Source of the DNA: Streptomyces sp. NRRL WC-3626
GTDB lineage: Bacteria; Actinomycetota; Actinomycetes; Streptomycetales; Streptomycetaceae
Assembly: GCF_000718785.1 (NCBI RefSeq)
Contig: NZ_JOCA01000011.1
Coordinates: 124,001 to 188,000, forward strand
Length of the DNA: 64,000 bases
Direction: 5' to 3'
Shown here: piece by piece, positions 30,271 to 39,444 of the stretch
Position numbering within the stretch: position 1 is the first letter of the stretch
Layout: each line of letters begins with the position of its first letter
Position numbers and translations under genes: made by a program
Notes under the pieces: generated by a model
What the model saw: the letters and a program-made list of their open reading frames with translations, nothing else
Told to the model about the DNA's origin: nothing
The model's database searches: none

Positions 30271-32247
30271 TCACACCTGAACCCGGCGCTCCACCACATC
30301 AACGAGCTTCGCCAGCGCCTGGTCACGCGGGATGCCGTTCTCCTGCGATCCGTCGCGGTAGCGGAACGACACCGTGCCCGCGTGCATGTCCTCGTCCCCG
30401 ACGATGATCATGAACGGGACCTTCTGCTTCTGCTGCGTGCGGATCTTCTTCTGCATCCGGTCCGAGGAGGAGTCCACCTCGACCCGCAGCCCCTTGCGCC
30501 GGGCCTCGCCCGCGAACTCCTCCAGGTACTGCACATGGGCGTCGCCCACCGGGATGCCCACCGCCTGCACCGGCGCCAGCCACGCCGGGAACGCGCCCGC
30601 GTAGTGCTCGAGCAGTACCGCGAAGAAGCGCTCGATCGAGCCGAACAGCGCACGGTGGATCATGACCGGCCGGGTCTTGGCGCCGTCCGCGCCGGTGTAC
30701 TCCAGCTGGAAGCGCTCCGGCAGGTTGAAGTCGAGCTGGATGGTCGACATCTGCCAGGTGCGGCCGATGGCGTCCTTCGCCTGGACGGAGATCTTCGGGC
30801 CGTAGAAGGCGGCGCCGCCCGGGTCCGCCACGAGCTCCAGGTTCTGCTTCTCGGCGACCTGGCGCAGCGTCTCCGTGGCCTCTTCCCAGGCCTCGTCGGA
30901 GCCGACGAACTTCTCGGGGTCCTTGGTGGACAGCTCCAGGTAGAAGTCGGTCAGACCGTAGTCGCGCAGCAGGTTCAGGACGAAGGTGAGGGTCTTGTCC
31001 AGCTCCTCCGACATCTGCTCGCGGGTGCAGTAGATGTGCGCGTCGTCCTGGGTGAAGCCGCGGGCCCGGGTCAGGCCGTGCACGACGCCCGACTTCTCGT
31101 ACCGGTACACGGTGCCGAACTCGAACAGGCGCAACGGCAGTTCGCGGTAGGACCGGCCGCGCGCGTCGAAGATCAGGTTGTGCATCGGGCAGTTCATGGG
31201 CTTGAGGTAGTAGTCCACGCCCTCGTCGAGCTGCATGGGCGGGTACATGCCGTCGGCGTACCAGTCGAGGTGGCCCGAGGTCTCGAAGAGCTTCCCCTTC
31301 GTCGCGTGCGGGGTGTAGACGAACTCGTAGCCCTCCTCCTCGTGCCGGCGGCGCGAGTAGTCCTCCATGACCCGGCGGATGATGCCGCCCTTGGGGTGGA
31401 AGACGGCGAGGCCGGAGCCGATCTGCTCCGGGATGGAGAAGAGGTCCAGCTCGGAGCCGAGCTTGCGGTGGTCGCGCTTCTCGGCCTCGGCGAGGAACTC
31501 CAGGTGGGCCTTCAGCTCGTCCTTGGTGGGCCAGGCGGTGCCGTAGATGCGCTGGAGCATCGGGTTCTTCTCGCTGCCTCGCCAGTAGGCGGCCGCGTTG
31601 CGCATCAGCTTGAACGCCGGGATGTTCCGGGTGGTGGGCAGGTGGGGGCCCCGGCAGAGGTCCTTCCAGCACAGCTCGCCGGTCTTGGCGTCCAGGTTGT
31701 CGTAGATCGTCAGCTCGCCGGCGCCGACCTCGACGTCCGCGCCGTCGTCGTGCGAGGCGGAGCCCTTGAGGCCGATCAGTTCCAGCTTGTACGGCTCGTC
31801 GGCGAGCTCCTCGCGGGCGGCCTCGTCGGTGACGACGCGGCGGGAGAAGCGCTGCCCGCGCTTCTGGATCTCCTGCATCTTCTTCTCGATGGCCTTGAGG
31901 TCATCGGGGTGGAAGGGCTTTTCGACGTCGAAGTCGTAGTAGAAGCCGTCCTTGACGGGCGGGCCGATGCCGAGCTTGGCCTCGGGGAACAGCTCCTGCA
32001 CGGCCTGGGCCATGACGTGCGCGGTGGAGTGGCGCAGGATGGCGAGGCCGTCGGGGGAGGAGATCTCCACTGCCTCGACGGTCTCGCCGTCCCCGACCTC
32101 GTAGGCGAGGTCCTTGAGCTCGCCGGCCACGCGCGCCGCGATGACCGAGCGCTCGCCTGCGAAGAGCTCGGCGGCCGTGGTGCCCGTCGTCACCACGCGT
32201 TCGTCCCGCTCGGAATCGCGTTGGATGATCACACGGACGTCTGACAC
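30271..32247 (-). CDS. thrS: Threonyl-tRNA synthetase
   Basis: This 658-residue class II synthetase charges tRNA-Thr. It has an N-terminal TGS domain (about 1-65) and an editing domain with [11 protein letters not shown] and a later [14 protein letters not shown] zinc/editing segment. The catalytic core carries [14 protein letters not shown] (zinc Cys) and motif 2 at [13 protein letters not shown]. Motif 3 is in [19 protein letters not shown], and an anticodon-binding domain ends the protein. The start is GTG 32247 ([12 protein letters not shown]) behind AGGAGAG. There is no T-box-like leader: only a short untranslated region fits upstream. Confidence 0.97.
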   Translation of the reverse strand: MSDVRVIIQRDSERDERVVTTGTTAAELFAGERSVIAARVAGELKDLAYEVGDGETVEAVEISSPDGLAILRHSTAHVMAQAVQELFPEAKLGIGPPVKDGFYYDFDVEKPFHPDDLKAIEKKMQEIQKRGQRFSRRVVTDEAAREELADEPYKLELIGLKGSASHDDGADVEVGAGELTIYDNLDAKTGELCWKDLCRGPHLPTTRNIPAFKLMRNAAAYWRGSEKNPMLQRIYGTAWPTKDELKAHLEFLAEAEKRDHRKLGSELDLFSIPEQIGSGLAVFHPKGGIIRRVMEDYSRRRHEEEGYEFVYTPHATKGKLFETSGHLDWYADGMYPPMQLDEGVDYYLKPMNCPMHNLIFDARGRSYRELPLRLFEFGTVYRYEKSGVVHGLTRARGFTQDDAHIYCTREQMSEELDKTLTFVLNLLRDYGLTDFYLELSTKDPEKFVGSDEAWEEATETLRQVAEKQNLELVADPGGAAFYGPKISVQAKDAIGRTWQMSTIQLDFNLPERFQLEYTGADGAKTRPVMIHRALFGSIERFFAVLLEHYAGAFPAWLAPVQAVGIPVGDAHVQYLEEFAGEARRKGLRVEVDSSSDRMQKKIRTQQKQKVPFMIIVGDEDMHAGTVSFRYRDGSQENGIPRDQALAKLVDVVERRVQV

Positions 32248-32772
32248 CGGTCTCTCCTGACTGAAGGCTTGGCCGCGGCGCCATACCGGAGCGCACGCAT
32301 GGGTGCGATCGTACCGACCCGGACCGTCGGTCCGCGAAATCATTCCGCGCAGCCGGGCCCGCGGACCTCACCGAAGAAGGCGGGCGGGTGTCGAAGGCGG
32401 GGTGTGGTCGTACGGCCTCGGGGGTTCGCCGGCGGGACCGGTACGTCACGGGCTGGGACGGTGAGCCCCCGGCGGCGGCCCGCGACGGCGTGCGGGTGGC
32501 CGGCCTGCGGGGTCTCCACGCGGGCGGTGGTCGCGAGTGTGCCGCGAGTGGGTGGTGTGCGCCCGGGCAGCAGCCGTCCCCCGTTCGGGCTGCGTGACGG
32601 CCATGGCCAAGTGCCGCCCGGACCGGGTGCCTTCAGGCTGTGGGTCGCTGAACCGCCGGGACCCGTACTCCTGTTGCCGCCCAGCGGCGTACGGCGCAAA
32701 CAGCCCGGGTATCACCTTTCCGGGCAGTGGGCTGTGCGCCGACTGCTCCTGGTGAGTGAGGGGTTGGTGGGT
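32248..32772. other. 525-bp divergent spacer, thrS versus exonuclease
   Basis: No credible gene. It must contain the promoters of thrS (leftward) and of the exonuclease (rightward). The minus strand just upstream of thrS carries its AGGAGAG ribosome-binding site. No conserved RNA leader was recognised. Confidence 0.4.
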
Positions 32773-33498
32773 ATGGCGTGCTGGTACGAGGGGCCGCTGG
32801 CCGCTTTCGACACGGAGACGACGGGTGTGGACGTCGAGAGCGACCGGATCGTGTCGGCCGCGCTCGTCGTGCAGGACGCGCCGGGTGCGCGGCCGAGGGT
32901 GACCCGTTGGCTGGTGAATCCGGGGGTGCCGGTACCGGCCGGGTCGACCGAGGTGCACGGTCTGACGGAGGAGCATCTGCAGCGCAACGGCCGCTGGCCC
33001 GCGCCGGTGATGTACGAGACGGCTCAGGCGCTGGCCGAGCAGGCGGCGGTGGGGCGGCCGCTGGTGGTGATGAACGCGCCGTTCGATCTGACGTTGCTGG
33101 ACCGGGAGTTGCGCCGGCATCGGGCGTCGTCGCTGGACCGCTGGCTGGACCGGAGACCGCTGCTGGTGCTGGATCCGTGGGTGCTGGACAGACATCTGGA
33201 CCGTTACCGCAAGGGCGGGCGCACGCTGTCGGATCTGTGCGCGCACTACGGCGTGGCGCTGGAGGGGGCGCATGACGCGGCGGCGGACGCGGTGGCGGCG
33301 CTGGAGGTGACCCGGGCGGTGGGACGGCGTTTCGCGTCCCGGCTGGAGCGGCTCACCCCCGGTGAGCTGCACGCGTTGCAGGCGGTGTGGCATGCGGCGC
33401 AGGCGCGGGGGCCGCAGGCGTGGTTCGCGCGCGCGGGCGCGGACGAGGAGGTGGATCCGGCGTGGCCGCTGCGTCCGGAGCTGCCGGCGGCGGCGTGA
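32773..33498 (+). CDS. DnaQ-type 3'-5' exonuclease (DEDDh)
   Basis: This 241-residue protein has the three exonuclease motifs: ExoI FDTETTGVD (about 12-20), ExoII MNAPFDLTLLDREL (about 99-112) and ExoIII HDAAADAVAAL (about 167-177). It is therefore a DEDDh nuclease like the polymerase III epsilon subunit. No polymerase-binding or other domain follows, so it may act alone in repair or RNA/DNA trimming. The start at ATG 32773 is likely; GTG 32767, closer to GAGGGG, is an alternative. It ends before a bidirectional terminator shared with tRNA-Val. Confidence 0.88.
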   Translation: MACWYEGPLAAFDTETTGVDVESDRIVSAALVVQDAPGARPRVTRWLVNPGVPVPAGSTEVHGLTEEHLQRNGRWPAPVMYETAQALAEQAAVGRPLVVMNAPFDLTLLDRELRRHRASSLDRWLDRRPLLVLDPWVLDRHLDRYRKGGRTLSDLCAHYGVALEGAHDAAADAVAALEVTRAVGRRFASRLERLTPGELHALQAVWHAAQARGPQAWFARAGADEEVDPAWPLRPELPAAA

Positions 33499-33521
33499 GC
33501 GGTGGCTTCCGGGGGTACAAG

Positions 33522-33552
33522 AAAGCCGGTCCGTCGGGGACGGACCGGCTTT
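33522..33552. terminator. Bidirectional hairpin between exonuclease gene and tRNA-Val
   Basis: A 13-bp perfect stem (AAAGCCGGTCCGT and ACGGACCGGCTTT) closes on a CGGGG loop. It is followed by a T on the plus strand and flanked by A/T on both sides. It serves the exonuclease gene from the left and tRNA-Val from the right. Confidence 0.8.
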
Positions 33553-33558
33553 TCCCGG

Positions 33559-33630
33559 TGGGCGATACTGGGTTCGAACCAGTGACCTCTTCGGTGTGAA
33601 CGAAGCGCTCTCCCACTGAGCTAATCGCCC
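33559..33630 (-). tRNA. tRNA-Val(CAC), copy 1
   Basis: A complete 72-nt cloverleaf on the minus strand: acceptor GGGCGAT/ATCGCCC, D-arm AGCTCAGTGGGAGAGC, anticodon arm CTTCG-TTCACAC-CGAAG (anticodon CAC), T-arm with GGTTCGAACCC, discriminator A. The 3' CCA is not encoded. It is identical to the copy at 41100-41171. Confidence 0.97.
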
Positions 33631-33643
33631 GGGAACGGACTGA

Positions 33644-33673
33644 ACAATACAGGTCCGGGGAGGCTTCCTTCAA
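33644..33673 (-). promoter_or_regulatory. Promoter of tRNA-Val(CAC) copy 1
   Basis: On the minus strand TTGAAG (33673-33668) and TATTGT (33649-33644) are separated by 18 nt, 14 nt upstream of the tRNA 5' end, a fair sigma-70-type match. It overlaps the last codons of the SRPBCC gene. Confidence 0.55.
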
Positions 33674-34119
33674 ACCGCTTCCAGGTGGGCGGCGAGACCT
33701 CGCTCCCCGGCGCGCATCATCAGGGTGTGGTTGGCGCGGAGGATCGGGCGTGCGGGTACGGCGAGCAGGCGCAGGAGGCGTTTGCGGACGTCGACCTCCT
33801 GCTCGTAGTGGGCGAGAGCGCGGTCGGCGCCGAGGCGGGTGACGGTCCAGCGGGCCCAGCCGTCGATGTCGCCGGACAGGCCGACCTCGAGGATGCCGGT
33901 TTCCGGGTCGCGGCGCCCCTCGCGCACGGTCGAGGTGAGGTCGTAGGGCAGGAGGGAGCGGATGGTGAGGATGCCGCTGGTGTCGTCGAGCCGGGTGACG
34001 TCGCGTACCTGGGGCCACCACAGTGGGTAGTCCTCGATCCGCCCCAGGACGTGGAAGACCACGGGGGCGGGCGCGGACAGGGTCCACAGACTGCGGAAGC
34101 GGTAATGGTTCCAGTCCAT
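33670..34119 (-). CDS. SRPBCC-superfamily (polyketide cyclase-like) protein
   Basis: This 149-residue protein has a START/Bet v1-like fold of the SRPBCC superfamily, seen from APAPVVFHVLGRIEDYPLWWPQV and the alternating beta-strand pattern ending in a long C-terminal helix (ILRANHTLMMRAGERGLAAHL). Such proteins bind hydrophobic ligands, and many Streptomyces copies have no known substrate. There is no polyketide cluster here. It lies 36 nt downstream of the lyase gene on the same strand and might be co-transcribed with it. Confidence 0.8.
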   Translation of the reverse strand: MDWNHYRFRSLWTLSAPAPVVFHVLGRIEDYPLWWPQVRDVTRLDDTSGILTIRSLLPYDLTSTVREGRRDPETGILEVGLSGDIDGWARWTVTRLGADRALAHYEQEVDVRKRLLRLLAVPARPILRANHTLMMRAGERGLAAHLEAV

Positions 34120-34155
34120 GGTCGCAGTGTTCCCGTCCGCGCCCGTTGTGTGCGT

Positions 34156-36888
34156 CTACGGCATGCGGTCTCCGAGGAGTGACAGCAGTTCGATGGCGGC
34201 GAGGCCGTAGAGGGCGGTGTCGTTCGTGGAGACCCAGGTGGCCTCACCGCCGGCGACGAGGGCGGTGGGGCCGCTGATCCTCTCGGTCTTCCAGGGTGCC
34301 GATTCCTTGTAACCGTCGGAGTCGTAGAACTTCTGCCAGGCCCGCTCGGCCAGTTTCCGGTCGCCGGTGCGTACGGCGGCGTAGGCGTCGAGGCGGGAGT
34401 GGCCCTGGAAGAGGATCAGGCTGCCGAAGTTGGCGCCGTAGCGCTCGGCCTGTTCGGTCTTGCCGGCGTTGAAGTAGCGGCAGTAGTCGTAGTAGGCCTC
34501 CTCGAATTCCGGCATGTCGACGAGGTCGATGAGTTCGGCGCACAGTTCGTTGAGGCCGAAGACGGCGGACAGATGGGACACCTCCACCTTGGGGGTGTCG
34601 GCGACGGCGAACCTGCCGGTGTCGAGGTCGTACAGGCCGCTGCCCTGGACGAAGCCGTTGGGCTGGGCGGCGATGGTCTCCATGGTGGAGAGCACGCGGG
34701 CCCTGGCCTTCTCCCACTTGGGGCCCTTGCGTTCCCATTCGGTGAGCCAGGCGGAGACCAGTCCGCTCCAGTCGGTGCCGAAGCCGATGGACAGGGCGTT
34801 GCGGTCGGGTGTGTAGGGCTCGGTGCGGATCTTGCGCAGCGGGTCGAGGGCGAGGAAGGTCTCGTCGGAGTCGACGTTGGCGTGCATGAGGTCGCCGACG
34901 CGTTCGTCGGCGGTGAGGAAGTAGTAGTAGCGGCGGTAGGTGGTGTTGGCGATGCGCTGCTGTTTGGCGCTGTCGGCGTAGTGCTGGACGCCGTGCCGGG
35001 TGCCGAGGCCGGCCCATTCGCCGATGTGGTAGACGTCGACCTCGCCGGTGTGGCGGGTCATGGACTCGGCGAAGCGGAAGATGTCGGCGCGGCCGGAGCG
35101 CAGGTAGGCGTACCAGAGCCACAGGTCGGGCGAGAGTTCGAAGTTGTCCCAGGCGTAGCCGCCGACGTCGTACCGCCACTGGTGCCGGACGGTGTCGTAG
35201 GTGTGCATGATGTCGCCGTAGTCCCAGAAGCCGTACCAGCGGCGTTGCTCCACCTGGTCCTTGTAGTAGGTGAAGAGGAAGTCGAGGTGGTCCTCGATCT
35301 TGGCCTTGGCGGGGGTGGAGCGGTCGGGTTCGGCGTACAGGCCGGGGCCGAAGACCTTGGCGTCGATGAGCTGCTTCGGCGGGGCGGCGAGCTGGGGGAG
35401 GACGCGTACGGCTTCGATCTGTTCGGCGAGTTCGTCGGCTGTGGGGGTGGACGCGTTGGCCCAGAAGAGGAGTTCGGAGGTGCGGGCGATTCCGTAGGGG
35501 GTGCCGAATCCGGGCTCGTAGTCCTCGTAGGTGATGTTGAGGCCCTCGATCTGTTCGGGGAAGGTGTCCTGGCCCATGCCGTCGTGGTAGAAGCGCAGGT
35601 CCATGGGCTGGGCTTCGGGTGACCAGAGCCAGAGGGTGACCTCGGCCTCGTCGGTCTGGGCGTCGCGGATGTCGAGCTGGGCGGGGTGCTTCTCCCAGAA
35701 GTCGCGCAGGCCGAAGGAGAGGCCGCCGCCGGCTCCGCCGACGTAGCCGAAGCCGGAGGCGCGCCGGCCGCCGCCGGCGCCGATCCAGCCGTACCCCTTC
35801 TTGGTGCGTTTGCGCAGGGTGAAGCCGTCGGCGGAGAGCTGGGAGAGGGTGTAGTCACCCCATTCGGGAATGTACTGGAGGCGGGTGGTGACGCGCTGGT
35901 CCCAGGTGGCGGGGTCGGGCAGTCTCTCGCCCGCGAACTGGGCGGCCTGTACGGCGGCTCCGGGGTCGCGGCGCAGTCCGGTGACGCCCTTGACGGCCTC
36001 GCGGAGCAGTCCGGTGCCTTCGCCGCCGAGGCGGATGTGGCGGTCGTAGGACTCGTCGCGCATGGGGACGGTGAAGCGGACGCCGATGCCGCGCAGGAAG
36101 TCGCCGCTCGCCTTGCCGGGTTCCTGCTTTCCGTCATAGGTGATGGTGTGCACCATGCGGAAGGAGTCGGCGCCGGCGTAGAAGTAGAGGCGGATGGAGA
36201 ACGGCAGCAGGCCGCGGTGGCCCCGGCGGTGCTTCCCGTCGACGCGGACGACCGCGCGGACGGGTCCGTCCTGTTCGACGGTGACGTCGGAGATGGCGCC
36301 CTCGAAGCGTTCGGTCCTGACGGTCGTCTGGTCGCCGTCCTCGAACTCGGGCTGGCGCAGGACGACGAGGCGGCCGTTCCTGGCGATCTCGGTGGTGCCG
36401 CGCCGGACGGACTTGACGATGGTGGTGCCGGACGTGCCGATCCTGGCGGTGATGACCCCGGTCGATACGTCGATGGTGCCGCCGCGTCTGTCGACGGTGA
36501 CCTTCTTCTCGGGCGCGGTGGGCGCCCCGGCGGTCAGGGTGAGCTTGCCGGTGCCCGAACTCACGGCGTGGGCGGTCCACTTGAGGGAGCCGTCGGGCCA
36601 GTGGGCGAGGGGCCAGGACTGGACGGGGACGGATCTTCCGTCGGCGTCGGTCAGTGCGAAGGTCTGGTCGTCCTGGTGGACGCCCTTGGGCCAGGGCACG
36701 CCGACGGTGGAGCCGGGGGCCGCTCCGAGGCCGCCGTCCTCCAGCCAGTTCAGGGTGACCGGGTCGGCGGCGGCTTCGGCGCGGGGTGCGGCGGCGGCGT
36801 TCTGGGTGCCGAGGGCCCAGCTGAACTGGGCGGCGGCGCCGGTGACGGCTGCCGCCTTGAGCAGGGATCTGCGGGGGATGGGGGACAT
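34156..36888 (-). CDS. Tat-exported YetA/PcRGLX-like putative exo-rhamnogalacturonan lyase
   Basis: This 910-residue secreted protein has a twin-arginine signal (MSPIPRRSLLKAAAVTG, Ala-rich cleavage region about 25-40). The remainder is a large multi-domain beta-rich then alpha-rich protein with no lipobox. Sequence character (LNWLEDGGLGAAPGSTVGVPWPKG near the start; WYGFWDYGDIMHTYD and YAWDNFELSPDLWLW later) matches my memory of the YetA/exo-rhamnogalacturonan lyase (PL26-like) family. That is recognition, not proof. It is the last gene of a sugar-transport operon with a YesL-like gene, which supports a pectin-backbone substrate. ATG 36888 follows AAGGAAAGG. Confidence 0.65.
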   Translation of the reverse strand: MSPIPRRSLLKAAAVTGAAAQFSWALGTQNAAAAPRAEAAADPVTLNWLEDGGLGAAPGSTVGVPWPKGVHQDDQTFALTDADGRSVPVQSWPLAHWPDGSLKWTAHAVSSGTGKLTLTAGAPTAPEKKVTVDRRGGTIDVSTGVITARIGTSGTTIVKSVRRGTTEIARNGRLVVLRQPEFEDGDQTTVRTERFEGAISDVTVEQDGPVRAVVRVDGKHRRGHRGLLPFSIRLYFYAGADSFRMVHTITYDGKQEPGKASGDFLRGIGVRFTVPMRDESYDRHIRLGGEGTGLLREAVKGVTGLRRDPGAAVQAAQFAGERLPDPATWDQRVTTRLQYIPEWGDYTLSQLSADGFTLRKRTKKGYGWIGAGGGRRASGFGYVGGAGGGLSFGLRDFWEKHPAQLDIRDAQTDEAEVTLWLWSPEAQPMDLRFYHDGMGQDTFPEQIEGLNITYEDYEPGFGTPYGIARTSELLFWANASTPTADELAEQIEAVRVLPQLAAPPKQLIDAKVFGPGLYAEPDRSTPAKAKIEDHLDFLFTYYKDQVEQRRWYGFWDYGDIMHTYDTVRHQWRYDVGGYAWDNFELSPDLWLWYAYLRSGRADIFRFAESMTRHTGEVDVYHIGEWAGLGTRHGVQHYADSAKQQRIANTTYRRYYYFLTADERVGDLMHANVDSDETFLALDPLRKIRTEPYTPDRNALSIGFGTDWSGLVSAWLTEWERKGPKWEKARARVLSTMETIAAQPNGFVQGSGLYDLDTGRFAVADTPKVEVSHLSAVFGLNELCAELIDLVDMPEFEEAYYDYCRYFNAGKTEQAERYGANFGSLILFQGHSRLDAYAAVRTGDRKLAERAWQKFYDSDGYKESAPWKTERISGPTALVAGGEATWVSTNDTALYGLAAIELLSLLGDRMP

Positions 36889-36988
36889 GGCCTTTCCTTT
36901 CCATTGCGGTGATGCATGGGGATGTCAAGGGCATGACAGACACGGACGCGACGCCGGAGCGCCGGCCTCGGGATGCGGGCACCGCCGC

Positions 36989-37588
36989 TCAGCGGTGCCG
37001 GTACCGCTCCTCCACGGCGACGGCCGCCGCCGCGACGGCCCCGAGGACGGGAACCGCCAGCGGCGGGACGAACCAGGCGGACAGGACCACCACGCCCAGC
37101 CCGCAGACGACCAGGAAGGATCCGGCGGGATCGAGCACGGTCCGCCGCCCCGCCTCCGCGAGCAGCGGCCGCCAGGACGCGCCGGGCGTCCAGGCGGCGG
37201 CCGCCCGCAGCAGGGCCACGACGGCCCCGATCAGCGCGAAGACACCGACGGCCCCGACGAGCGGCCCGCCGGGCAGCCCGGCCCGGACGGCGAGGACGTC
37301 CACCCAGACCGCGGCCGCCACCGCCCATCCGGCGAGCCCGACGGCCCACCCGCCGCGCACGGCCGTACGGAAGTCGGCGGCGAACTCCCGCAGGCCACCG
37401 GCCTGATGGGAGGTACGACGCCGCAGGTGCCGTGCGCCGGCGGCGAACGCGGCCGGGTAGGTGACGACGCCGAGGCCGGCGACGGCGATCCACACGCCGG
37501 TGAGCAGGCACTCGGCGAACACCGAGAAGCGCTCGCCGAACACCGGGGCCCTGCGCGGGGCACGGGCCTTCACGCGTACTTGCGCCAT
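36989..37588 (-). CDS. YesL-like (DUF624) membrane protein
   Basis: This 199-residue integral membrane protein has about five helices (for example LTGVWIAVAGLGVVTYPAAFAAG near the N-terminus, with the family-typical early TYPA). It resembles DUF624/YesL proteins, which in Bacillus lie in the rhamnogalacturonan-utilisation cluster. The biochemical role is unknown. It starts 10 nt after the upstream permease stop with GAGGCGG as ribosome-binding site, so it belongs to the same operon as the transporter and lyase. Confidence 0.7.
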   Translation of the reverse strand: MAQVRVKARAPRRAPVFGERFSVFAECLLTGVWIAVAGLGVVTYPAAFAAGARHLRRRTSHQAGGLREFAADFRTAVRGGWAVGLAGWAVAAAVWVDVLAVRAGLPGGPLVGAVGVFALIGAVVALLRAAAAWTPGASWRPLLAEAGRRTVLDPAGSFLVVCGLGVVVLSAWFVPPLAVPVLGAVAAAAVAVEERYRHR

Positions 37589-37598
37589 GGCGACCGCC

Positions 37599-38477
37599 TC
37601 AGCCCTTCAGTCCGGAGGTCGCCATCCCGTCGATGAGATAGCGCTGGAAGGCCATGAAGAAGGCGACGACCGGCACCAGCGCCACCAGCGACATCGCGAT
37701 CATGCTGCCGTAGTTGGAGACGCCCTCCTGGTCGCGGAACATCATCAGCCCGAGGGAGACCGTGTACTTCTCGGGGGTGTTGAGGTAGATCAGCGGCCCC
37801 ATGAAGTCGTTCCAGGCGTTGATGAAGGTGAAGATGGCGCTGGTGATGATGGCGGGCCGGCTCAGCGGCAGCACGATCGACCAGTAGGTGCGCAGATGCC
37901 CGCAGCCGTCGAGCTTCGCGGCCTCGTCCAGTTCCCTCGGCAGTCCGCGCATGAACTGCACCATCAGGAAGACGAAGAAGGCCTCGGTGGCCAGGAACTT
38001 GCCCGCGACCAGCGGCACCAGGGTGTCGGTGAGCTCGAGGTTGCGGAAGAGCACGTACTGCGGGATGAGCAGCACGTGGTACGGCAGCAGCAGCGTGCCG
38101 ATCATCAGGGTGAAGAGCAGGTTCCGCCCGGCGAACCGGATCTTGGCGAAGGCGTACGCGGTCAGCGAGCTGGACAGCACGACACCGATCACGGCGAGGA
38201 CCGCGTACATCAGCGAGTTCCAGAAGAAGCTGCCGATGGAGATGCCGGAGATGCCGTCGGCGAGCCCGGAGAAGTTCTCCCAGACCGGCGCGGTGGGCAG
38301 CAGGTCGAGGCTGGCGATGATGTCCTTGCTCGGCTTGAACGAGGCGCCGATCACCCATATCACGGGGTAGAGGACGACCGCGAGGACGGCGAGCGCGCCC
38401 ACGTGCCAGACGATCGATCCGTGACGCCGCCGCCCCTTCGCGGCGGACAGGGCGGGGCTGGTGGTGGCACTGGTCAC
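37599..38477 (-). CDS. Carbohydrate ABC transporter permease (CUT1, second subunit)
   Basis: This 292-residue inner-membrane permease has six helices and the EAA loop ELDEAAKLDGCGHLRTYWSIVLP that contacts the ATPase. It is the LacG/MalG/YesQ-type partner. The GTG at 38477 overlaps the stop of the other permease as GTGA. No ATPase gene is in the operon, so a shared MsiK-type ATPase is expected, as is normal for Streptomyces sugar importers. Confidence 0.93.
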   Translation of the reverse strand: MTSATTSPALSAAKGRRRHGSIVWHVGALAVLAVVLYPVIWVIGASFKPSKDIIASLDLLPTAPVWENFSGLADGISGISIGSFFWNSLMYAVLAVIGVVLSSSLTAYAFAKIRFAGRNLLFTLMIGTLLLPYHVLLIPQYVLFRNLELTDTLVPLVAGKFLATEAFFVFLMVQFMRGLPRELDEAAKLDGCGHLRTYWSIVLPLSRPAIITSAIFTFINAWNDFMGPLIYLNTPEKYTVSLGLMMFRDQEGVSNYGSMIAMSLVALVPVVAFFMAFQRYLIDGMATSGLKG

Positions 38478-39430
38478 TTGGCGGCCTCCTCGTAGTGCAC
38501 CCACTTCTTCTGCGACCAGAACAGGACCGCCGTGACGAGCGCCACCGCGATCACCAGCGTCCAGGCCATCGCGGAGGCGAAGCCCATCTGGGCCTCCTTG
38601 AAGCCCTTCTGGTAGAGGTAACAGGTGTAGACGAGCGTGGCGTCGGCGGGTCCGCACCGGGTGTCGGAGACGACGTAGGCGGAGCCGAACACCTGGAACG
38701 CGTGGATGGACTCCAGCAGCACGTTGAAGAACAGCACCGGGGAGATCATCGGCAGGGTGACGTTCCAGAATCGGCGCAGCGGTCCGGCACCGTCCATCTC
38801 GGCGGCCTCGTACAGCTCCTGCGGGACCTGCTTGAGGCCGGCCAGGAAGATGACCATGGGCGCGCCGAACTGCCAGATGCTCAGGGCCACCAGGGCGTAG
38901 ATGACGTAGTCGGGGTTGCCGATCCAGCCGCCCACGTCGAGGCCGAAGATCTTCTGCGTACGGTCCACGACGGCGTCGTCGGAGAACAGCGCCCGCCACA
39001 CGAAGCCGACGGAGACGCTGGCGCCGATGAGCGAGGGCATGTAGAAGGCGGCCCGGTACAGGCCCTGTCCGCGCCGCCTCTGCGCGAGCAGCAGCGCGAC
39101 ACCGAGCGCGAGCAGCAGTTTGAGCGGGGTCGCCACGACGACGTACTTGAGGGTGACCTCGACCGACTTCTGCCAGCGCGGGTCCTGGAACATCGTCGTG
39201 AAGTTGTCCAGGCCGATCCACCGGGGCGGCGTGAACAGGTTGTAGCTGGTGAACGCGTAGTACAGCGACGCGATCATCGGGCCCGCCGTGAGCAGCAGGA
39301 AGCCCGCGATCCACGGCGACATGAAGAGATAGCCGGCGAGATTCTCGCGGCGCCGCCCGCGCCGCCCGGCGGCGGGAGCGGCGGACCGCTTCCCGGCCGG
39401 GCGCGCGGGCGCTTCCTTGACGAGCGTCAT
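38474..39430 (-). CDS. Carbohydrate ABC transporter permease (CUT1, first subunit)
   Basis: This 318-residue MalF/LacF/YesP-type permease has an Arg-rich cytoplasmic N-terminus (about 1-28) and six helices (first: LAGYLFMSPWIAGFLLLTAGP). The EAA loop is ELYEAAEMDGAGPLRRFWNVTLP. ATG 39430 is 14 nt downstream of the binding-protein stop. It overlaps the next permease by four bases. Substrate cannot be read from the permease, but the lyase neighbour suggests pectin-derived saccharides. Confidence 0.93.
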   Translation of the reverse strand: MTLVKEAPARPAGKRSAAPAAGRRGRRRENLAGYLFMSPWIAGFLLLTAGPMIASLYYAFTSYNLFTPPRWIGLDNFTTMFQDPRWQKSVEVTLKYVVVATPLKLLLALGVALLLAQRRRGQGLYRAAFYMPSLIGASVSVGFVWRALFSDDAVVDRTQKIFGLDVGGWIGNPDYVIYALVALSIWQFGAPMVIFLAGLKQVPQELYEAAEMDGAGPLRRFWNVTLPMISPVLFFNVLLESIHAFQVFGSAYVVSDTRCGPADATLVYTCYLYQKGFKEAQMGFASAMAWTLVIAVALVTAVLFWSQKKWVHYEEAAK

Positions 39431-39444
39431 GGTCGTACGTCCCC

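Noticed and set aside
32248..32343. A T-box or Thr-rich leader upstream of thrS
   Set aside because: The untranslated region is short and shows no Thr codon run or T-box sequence.
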